This document shows, one piece after another, positions 58,628 to 64,000 of a stretch of DNA of 64,000 nucleotides; position 1 is the stretch's first letter, and every line of letters begins with the position of its first letter. A model generated the notes under the pieces. The model searched no databases. It saw only the letters and a program-made list of their open reading frames with translations, and was not told the origin of the DNA. The translations under genes were made by a program, and so were the position numbers. Origin of the DNA: Neolentinus lepideus HHB14362 ss-1 (lineage: Eukaryota; Basidiomycota; Agaricomycetes; Gloeophyllales; Gloeophyllaceae); assembly GCA_001632425.1 (NCBI GenBank), contig KV425564.1, positions 186,001-250,000 on the forward strand, read 5' to 3'.

Positions 58628-60054
58628 TCAATCGCGGCTGCTCGACCTGGAACTGACAGACATCGAAGAACCTGAAGACGCGGACTTGGAACGACCACGC
58701 CGCGGAGAAGGGGAAGGAGAACGCATATCCCGATCACCATCCTTATCGTTGCGGGGCGGAGACCTCGATTCGAACCTGCGGCGCTGACGAGGCGGAGGCG
58801 ACCTCGACGGGCTACGGCTGGAAGACGATCGTCGGTCGCGCGGCGGTGGGGACCTCCTACGAGGCGGAGGAGAGCGCGAATTGTCGCCCGGTGAGGGAGA
58901 GCGGATGCTGCTGCGGTAGGGGGGAGATCTGCGAGAAGGCGGTGACATCGAGACGTTTCGGCCTCGGCTTCTGAAGCCACGAGATGGTTGTGGGGAGGGA
59001 GAGCGGGAGTAGCCGCGGGAAGGAGGAACTGGGGAGCCCGAGCGACGGTATCGTGCTGGAGGGGGAGTGCGTGACCCGCGCTCGGGGGAGCGTGAGTCGT
59101 AGCGTCGACGGGGAGCAGGTCGACGGGGAGGTGAGCGTGAGCGAGCAGGAGAAGGTGAGCGCGATTCAGAGCGTCCTCTGCCTCGACCATATCCGCGATC
59201 ACGCGATTGCGGAGGAGGCATGGCGCAACGTGACGGACTCCTGCTTCGCCTGTCCCGATAGCCACCTCGACCGCCATCCCTATCTCTTGGAAGGGGCGGT
59301 GGAGGCATCGCTTCTCTTCTCTTCCGTTCATTTTCTTCTCTTTCCTTCCGCAGTCGGTCTTCCTCCCTTCTCCTCAGCCGGTCCTTCTCCCTTTTCTCAG
59401 CTTCCCATTTTTCCTTCTGCGCCTGGTACCGCGCTCTCTCTTCTTGCCGTTTTCTCTCCCTTTCTTCTTTCTCAACTATCCGTTTCATCTTCAGTTCCTC
59501 TTGCTTCTCCCTGTCAAAGGCTTCTCCTTCGGTATAGTCAAGTCTGGTACCCAATGCCCGAGCCATTTTGTTCAATTCGTCCTTCTTTGCAGCAGCGATA
59601 CCGTGTGTGTCTGATGACTTCAAGCTCTTGACAGCCGGCGCAAGAGATGCAAGATTGGCGAGCAGTTTTTCTCGTAGTGCACTGATTTGTTCCTCGATTT
59701 TGTCTTCCTCCAAACTGAAGATATTCTGAGCAACTGCGACAGGTTCTGTGGCAGGATGGACGCACCCTTGATCCTCTAACTCCAATTGCAACTCCAGACA
59801 TTTCACCTCCACTTTTCTCTTCCTCTCATGCTCCAAAATCGCCTCATCAGGCTCGCGATGTTTGGGCGGGGCTACATCCCAAGCGCTAGCGCGGTCCGCC
59901 GCAGTTTCATGGGAACGGAGGTACGACAGGTTACGCTGCACGTAGCCATTGGTACCACTATCATATTAACAGTCAGTTCGCAATACTCTGCGCTAGTTAG
60001 TGACAACGGCACACACCTACCACGGGGGGTTGTAAGACCGATACCGTTATACAT
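58628..60054 (-). CDS. CWC21: Spliceosomal Cwc21/SRRM2-family protein with RS domain
   Basis: This component of the active spliceosome contacts Prp8 and Snu114. Exon 1 (from 60054) gives MYNGIGLTTPRG; a 67-nt-scale GT-AG intron joins it to SGTNGYVQRNLSYLRSH, reconstructing the invariant family N-terminus. The Cwf21 domain then reads AILEHERKRKVEVKCLELQL and LEEDKIEEQISALREKLLAN. A highly charged coiled-coil (EKEERERKRQEERARYQAQK) and a ~200-residue Arg/Ser/Pro-rich tail follow, ending SSMSVSSRSSSRD. Yeast Cwc21 is only ~135 residues; the long RS tail is closer to animal SRRM2. About 453 residues. It is divergent from the F-box gene. Confidence 0.92.
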
Positions 60055-60282
60055 GGTTGTCGAACCTCAATCAAACAAGTTGAGACGCGCGAGCGACTGT
60101 TGGTCGGCAATTGCCGTGCTGAGTTTAATTTGGCTCCGGTGGCACCAAGGGCAGAAACAAGTACTTTGCTTTCATTGATCTACTGTTCTAGTGAATCAGG
60201 GCGTTGAAGGGGACCGGTAGTACGTTTCAGGTATATTATATGATATGCACTGGGTTCACTTTCTTTCGCAGTAATTCGCGCG
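60055..60282. promoter_or_regulatory. Bidirectional promoter, CWC21 and F-box genes
   Basis: This is 228 bp between the two start codons, with no other coding sequence. Both core promoters must lie here. Confidence 0.5.
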
Positions 60283-61868
60283 ATGTCATTGAAGTCTGCG
60301 ATGCTGCCTGACAAGCTCCTACCTGTTGAGCTCTGGTTACATGTGCTACAGCATGTTGAACCATCTGATATCATAAGCCTATGCATGGTATGTCGACGTA
60401 CTCACGATTTACTTTTATACTCATTCTTTCGTAGACATGCCACGATTTCCAAGACCTGACCAGAGCGCATCGTAATTCTCTGCGATTCCTGAAGAGTGCT
60501 ACAGCAAAGTTTGGGTGGTCGCTTCCACTTAAATTAATGGATGTGCCCGACATGACTATGGAGAAACTGAAGAGACTTGCTTCTTCCGCTTGGGAAAGGT
60601 CAAACATATGGATGCATCCCGCGGTCAGCTCTGTGAGAACTATCCCGTGCGACATCTACGGAGCTGAACGAGTGATCATCCTACCCGGGGGCAGCTATTT
60701 TCTGAAAGTATACGATGCTGGTCCGCCAGTAATACAGAAGGTTGAACCCATCGCTCGAGCCAGCTATTGCCCAAAGTCTAGGGGATCCTTCACGATGTGT
60801 CATCTATTCTGCTCGCGCGAACACGAAATTCGCATTCTGGTCGCTCAGGAATACGAGTGCGAATCTTTCCTTAATTTTCCTTAGTTACGAACTTATTTGA
60901 GTATTGCTTCTAAATTTAGGATCTTCATTTATAGCATAGATTTGACAGGCTCGTCTCCACGTCTTCAATGTCAGGCAAAGTTTGGCGCCAGCGGTAGACG
61001 CATCGTGTACGCAACTGCTAATGGTGATACTGTGGTCTTCGCGTCTGAGCGACCGTCCTCCGTCCCTATGTTTCATATTCGTCGCATTTCGCCCCGCCCT
61101 ATGGACTCCACTGGACTTGTACGGCATTATGGCTGTAACGCCTTCTTTCCCTGGGTAAGCATATCAGTTAGTCTGTGTTGCTGTCCCTCAACCGGGGTCT
61201 TTGCCTTGTAGCTTGCCAACTCCTCAGTGACGATCCTTAGCAAGAAACATCTATTGGTGACCACCCGAGTACTACTTATGCTATGGGAGATCCCATCTTT
61301 TACCGAAAACGTCGACTGCGATACGCCATCAGAATGGGTGAACTTCCAAAGTATTCACAACCCCTTTTCTGGGATGCCGCTGAAATTCCAGATCCTCACA
61401 AGTCCGGTCGCTTCATTTGATAAGATGGGGCCATTCTATCCAGCAATCCATATCTTCAATGGACATTCACTCCACACCGTCCAAGCCTGTTACGCAGCGT
61501 TGCCATGGAACCTCGTAAGGTACACTCTACCGCACACCCCGCCTGAAGGAGTAGATAAAAGGCCAGCAGTCATAGCTGCCGCTTTAGGGCGCCGTACGAT
61601 CCTCTGGATAGATCCTCGAGGGCCTGGCGAAGATGACAATGAAGTTGTGATCCAAGCAGCTACGATGCCCTCTGATATACAGCACTGCCGGTACTCTGCG
61701 GCGGACACCGTCCCAAATTCTCCTCTGGAACAGAGGCGCATCCTTGTACCATCCGAGCCTGACGACCATGTTGTGGACCTCACATTTGACGAGTGGATGG
61801 GAAGGATCTGCTTGTTCCTAGAAAATCCGTCCACCGGGAGGCGTGCCATCGTCGTCGACATTGCATAA
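60283..61868 (+). CDS. F-box protein, target unknown
   Basis: This is a probable substrate adaptor of SCF ubiquitin ligases. Exon 1 starts MSLKSAMLPDKLLPVELWLH and continues VLQHVEPSDIISLCM; an intron then leads to TCHDFQDLTRAHRNSLRFLK, which together form a typical F-box (residues ~9-50). The rest, in about five exons, has no recognised repeats: RTIPCDIYGAERVIILPGGS, RIFIYSIDLTGSSPRLQCQA, TTRVLLMLWEIPSF and a C-terminal beta-rich part with AVIAAALGRRTILWIDPRGP and VVDLTFDEWMGRICLFLENP. The alternation of short strands suggests a degenerate propeller, as in many basidiomycete F-box proteins. The ends IVVDIA-stop at 61868. The exon joint near 60880-60920 is approximate. Confidence 0.8.
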
Positions 61869-62651
61869 TGGCAAGATTATGGAGCGCGTATCAATTTCGA
61901 CAGTTAGACCATCAGATTGTCTGCTGCGGAGTACTCGACCATGATGTTACGGTTAAATGCAGCTGCATACTGCGTCGTGCACTATCGCCCCATGACACTT
62001 CTGTTTATGATGTACAATTTGCTACATAACACTTGTTCCCCGGTTTGTTATTAAGTTATCTTAGATGTATAACTAGGATTCATTTCATCTCGAGGTATAT
62101 ATGGTCTGGCCATGTGTTAACGTTCATTGACAAAATGGTGATTGCTCCTGGCGTGCTGCCGCTTGTACATATTGGTGGTACCACAGAATTATGCAGGCCC
62201 TCCCTGTAGGCGAGTCGAAGCACAGTAGCTATCAGGCTAGCGATGCTCTTCTAGACGACTTCAACATGGCCCTCAAGAAGGCCTGTGGTTGCTAGGCCGT
62301 CCAATTTGAACGAGGAAAAACGAGGCTGGTGCGGACCCTCTAAGTAGTAAGAAATCCAGGAATTTGGAAGTCCGCATGTATTCCGGGCGTAAAGTTCATC
62401 GAGGGCAAAGCGTACTAGGGACATGCATATACGTACACCAGGGCATACAAAATCAGGTAGATACACAGGGAAACTGTTAAGAAGTTGATAAGGTAACATA
62501 TTATCAGAGAAATACCATCAGTCCGGCATAGAACGCAAAAAGAGAAAAGGCCACTCTATGAAAAACCACGCCAGTTAGAGAGCTACGAAAGTCGCGAAAG
62601 AGACTCACTACGACCCGGCGTAGACGACAGTAAGCATGCAGGACATAAATA
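61869..62651. other. Intergenic region between convergent genes
   Basis: This is 783 bp. A minus-strand open frame at 62251-62499 has no recognisable motif and is not called. Possible small 3' exons of the minus-strand gene at 62652 cannot be excluded. Confidence 0.4.
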
Positions 62652-63995
62652 TTATGCGAGAGTCATGGGTGACGACGGTGCAGTCATCCACGCCTCCGAG
62701 GGCGCTACGCTGCTTGGTGTAGTCGCTTCCAGCGGAGTCCCTACCGAAACTTGGAGGCGTTGCTGCCCACCAGTCGCCATCGGCGCGCCAAAATAATCCT
62801 TCTTCTCCTCATTCGTTGGCGTGGTCTCGGGCTCCTGACTTCTCGCTGGGGACAGAGACGCTGACGGCGTGATCTCCTTTGGCTCGTGGTGGGGCGTGGC
62901 CTCCATATCCTCCTCGTCCTCTTTATCTTTAACTTCTTCTGAGGAAGGCAAGTACAAATGCTCCTCTGTAGCCGAGTCATTCGTCACCTCGTCTCCAGCC
63001 GACGTACTCGCCTGCGTGTTTGTCTCCTGTGTGACCCCATCTTCATCGTTCACATCCTCGTCAATTGTTACTTCACCATCACAGTCGTTCTCCCCGCTCA
63101 GCAGAGCCCCAGTCCGGGCGCTGTACGACGTCCTAAAACTCCTATCACGCATCATCGACGTGCCGACTTTCGCACTCCACTCGCTCGCCTCGCTCTCCCA
63201 GCTTCCCCGCCGCGAGCTGCGAGGGCGAAGTGCGCGGACACTGGCGTTAACGTCCCGGTCGAGGTCGTCGCCAACGAAATGGCTGAGACTGTCGGCTGTC
63301 CCGACTTCGAAACGGGAGATTGAGTCTTCCCCAGCTCCAATTGTGGAGCCAGTGCGCCCGAGTCCTGCAGCTACCAGCGCATTGACACCGATACGTGCAC
63401 CCGGCATGCCAAAAGCCGACGATGCCAAGGTAAGTACAGAAGCGTCGTCTTGGGGTGGAGATGACGGCCGCGGATTGTCTCTGGGATGGTGCGTCGTATG
63501 CAACGGGGCTTGGAAAGGTCCCATCGCGTCACCCCGCGGTAAAGTTGCAACATTGACAGCGTTAAGCAAACTGGAAGGTGAAGACGGCGACTGCGCGCCG
63601 TTCAACGGCAATACAGAAAATGTGATCGACCCTCCAGCAGATGACGCGCGCCGATGTGGCGGCATCCGTGGGTGTGTGGCCGAGATCGGCGTAGGCGGGG
63701 CCTGAGCAATATGTGCCATACCGTTCGTGGCCAAATCAACGCTCAGGAGAGTAGTGGGCTTGGTACTAGCGGCGATGCTTCTGAATGTGCGTGGGTCTGA
63801 TAAATAGGACGAGGAGGAGCGGGAGGGAGACGGGGAGGGTGGCCCACTAGGTGGGATAGGCCGCACTGAGGCGTCTTCATCTGCCTCGGTTGGGCTGGAA
63901 GGCGACCACATCGAGTCGCGGGCGATCGAAGAGCGACGTGTACTCCGCTCGATATTATCTTCCCCATCTTCATCGCTGTCGCTGTCGCGGGGCAT
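62652..63995 (-). CDS. Ser/Pro-rich acidic protein, 5' end may lie outside the window
   Basis: One open frame of 447 codons starts at an ATG five bases from the window edge (MPRDSDSDEDGEDNIERSTR) and ends at 62652. The frame is still open to the edge, so this is probably only the C-terminal exon of a larger protein. It is rich in Ser, Pro, Asp and Glu. Visible patches are TLLSVDLATNGMAHIAQAPP, ITFSVLPLNGAQSPSSPSSL, SRFEVGTADSLSHFVGDDLD and an acidic block VTIDEDVNDEDGVTQETNTQ. There are no membrane segments or catalytic motifs in the part seen. It looks like a disordered cytosolic or nuclear tail; function unknown. Confidence 0.65.
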   Translation of the reverse strand: MPRDSDSDEDGEDNIERSTRRSSIARDSMWSPSSPTEADEDASVRPIPPSGPPSPSPSRSSSSYLSDPRTFRSIAASTKPTTLLSVDLATNGMAHIAQAPPTPISATHPRMPPHRRASSAGGSITFSVLPLNGAQSPSSPSSLLNAVNVATLPRGDAMGPFQAPLHTTHHPRDNPRPSSPPQDDASVLTLASSAFGMPGARIGVNALVAAGLGRTGSTIGAGEDSISRFEVGTADSLSHFVGDDLDRDVNASVRALRPRSSRRGSWESEASEWSAKVGTSMMRDRSFRTSYSARTGALLSGENDCDGEVTIDEDVNDEDGVTQETNTQASTSAGDEVTNDSATEEHLYLPSSEEVKDKEDEEDMEATPHHEPKEITPSASLSPARSQEPETTPTNEEKKDYFGAPMATGGQQRLQVSVGTPLEATTPSSVAPSEAWMTAPSSPMTLA

Positions 63996-64000
63996 GCGAG

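Noticed and set aside
58984..59631. A 215-codon plus-strand open frame opposite CWC21
   Set aside because: It mirrors the RS and charged coiled-coil coding sequence of CWC21 and has no own motif.
62869..63705. A 278-codon plus-strand open frame opposite the Ser/Pro-rich gene
   Set aside because: It is antisense to the better minus-strand frame, is Ser-rich for the same compositional reason, and has no motif.
1..64000. CRISPR arrays, insertion sequences, retrotransposon LTRs or a biosynthetic gene cluster
   Set aside because: No regularly spaced direct repeats, transposase or reverse-transcriptase motifs, or clustered secondary-metabolism enzymes were seen; the single SDR is isolated.

Overview
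This is nuclear DNA of a filamentous basidiomycete fungus, most likely an Agaricomycete. The genes are protein-coding and split by many 45-65 nt GT-AG introns, often with CTAAC/CTGAC-like branch sites. Both strands are used, there are no operons, and several genes belong to fungal or basidiomycete-type families (fungal DUF2423 nucleolar protein, a seven-helix basidiomycete membrane family, HSF-type regulator, ARG8, ERB1). One assembly gap of 465 N lies at 19284-19748. Family names rest on reading conserved motifs by eye; exon joints are inferred from splice signals and family conservation and were not tested with transcripts.

Layout. 0-10 kb: the spliceosomal SmF gene (5' end outside the window), a mitochondrial rhomboid protease, a large CLASP/Stu1 microtubule protein on the minus strand, the divergently transcribed TRAPP subunit Trs20/sedlin, and a Q-rich basidiomycete protein. 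10-19 kb: actin-related protein Arp4 and ribosome-biogenesis factor Erb1 share a 194-bp divergent promoter, followed by a seven-helix membrane protein and a small nucleolar DUF2423 protein. 19-28 kb: the gap, a SelW/Rdx-like redox protein with an 8-nt microexon, the meiotic AAA+ ATPase Pch2/TRIP13, an unknown disordered protein and a mitochondrial PPR-like protein. 28-30.3 kb is gene-poor, with what looks like a decayed PP2C phosphatase.

30-39 kb: Tctex-type dynein light chain and a Pex11-family protein (divergent pair), a small mitochondrial membrane protein, a Tvp38/TMEM64 (VTT) protein, and an HSF-domain transcription factor. 39.5-44.4 kb holds one weak candidate gene and otherwise nothing I can resolve. 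44.4-58.3 kb: a short-chain dehydrogenase, a very large Sfr1/Mei5-like recombination protein that I reconstruct by joining two reading frames across a textbook intron, Snd2/TMEM208, a SNAPc4-like Myb protein, 5-aminolevulinate synthase with four heme-regulatory CP motifs and a minisatellite upstream, and acetylornithine aminotransferase. 58.6-64 kb: spliceosomal Cwc21/SRRM2, an F-box protein and an unknown Ser/Pro-rich protein running to the window edge.

The content is mainly housekeeping: RNA processing (SmF, Cwc21), ribosome assembly (Erb1, DUF2423), secretion and membrane traffic (Trs20, Snd2, Tvp38), cytoskeleton (CLASP, Tctex), mitochondria (rhomboid, PPR, ALAS, Arg8) and meiosis/recombination (Pch2, Sfr1). 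I found no mobile element, CRISPR array, biosynthetic cluster or convincing novel defence-like system. The most notable items are the giant Sfr1, the 8-nt microexon, and the ALAS presequence with its upstream repeat.
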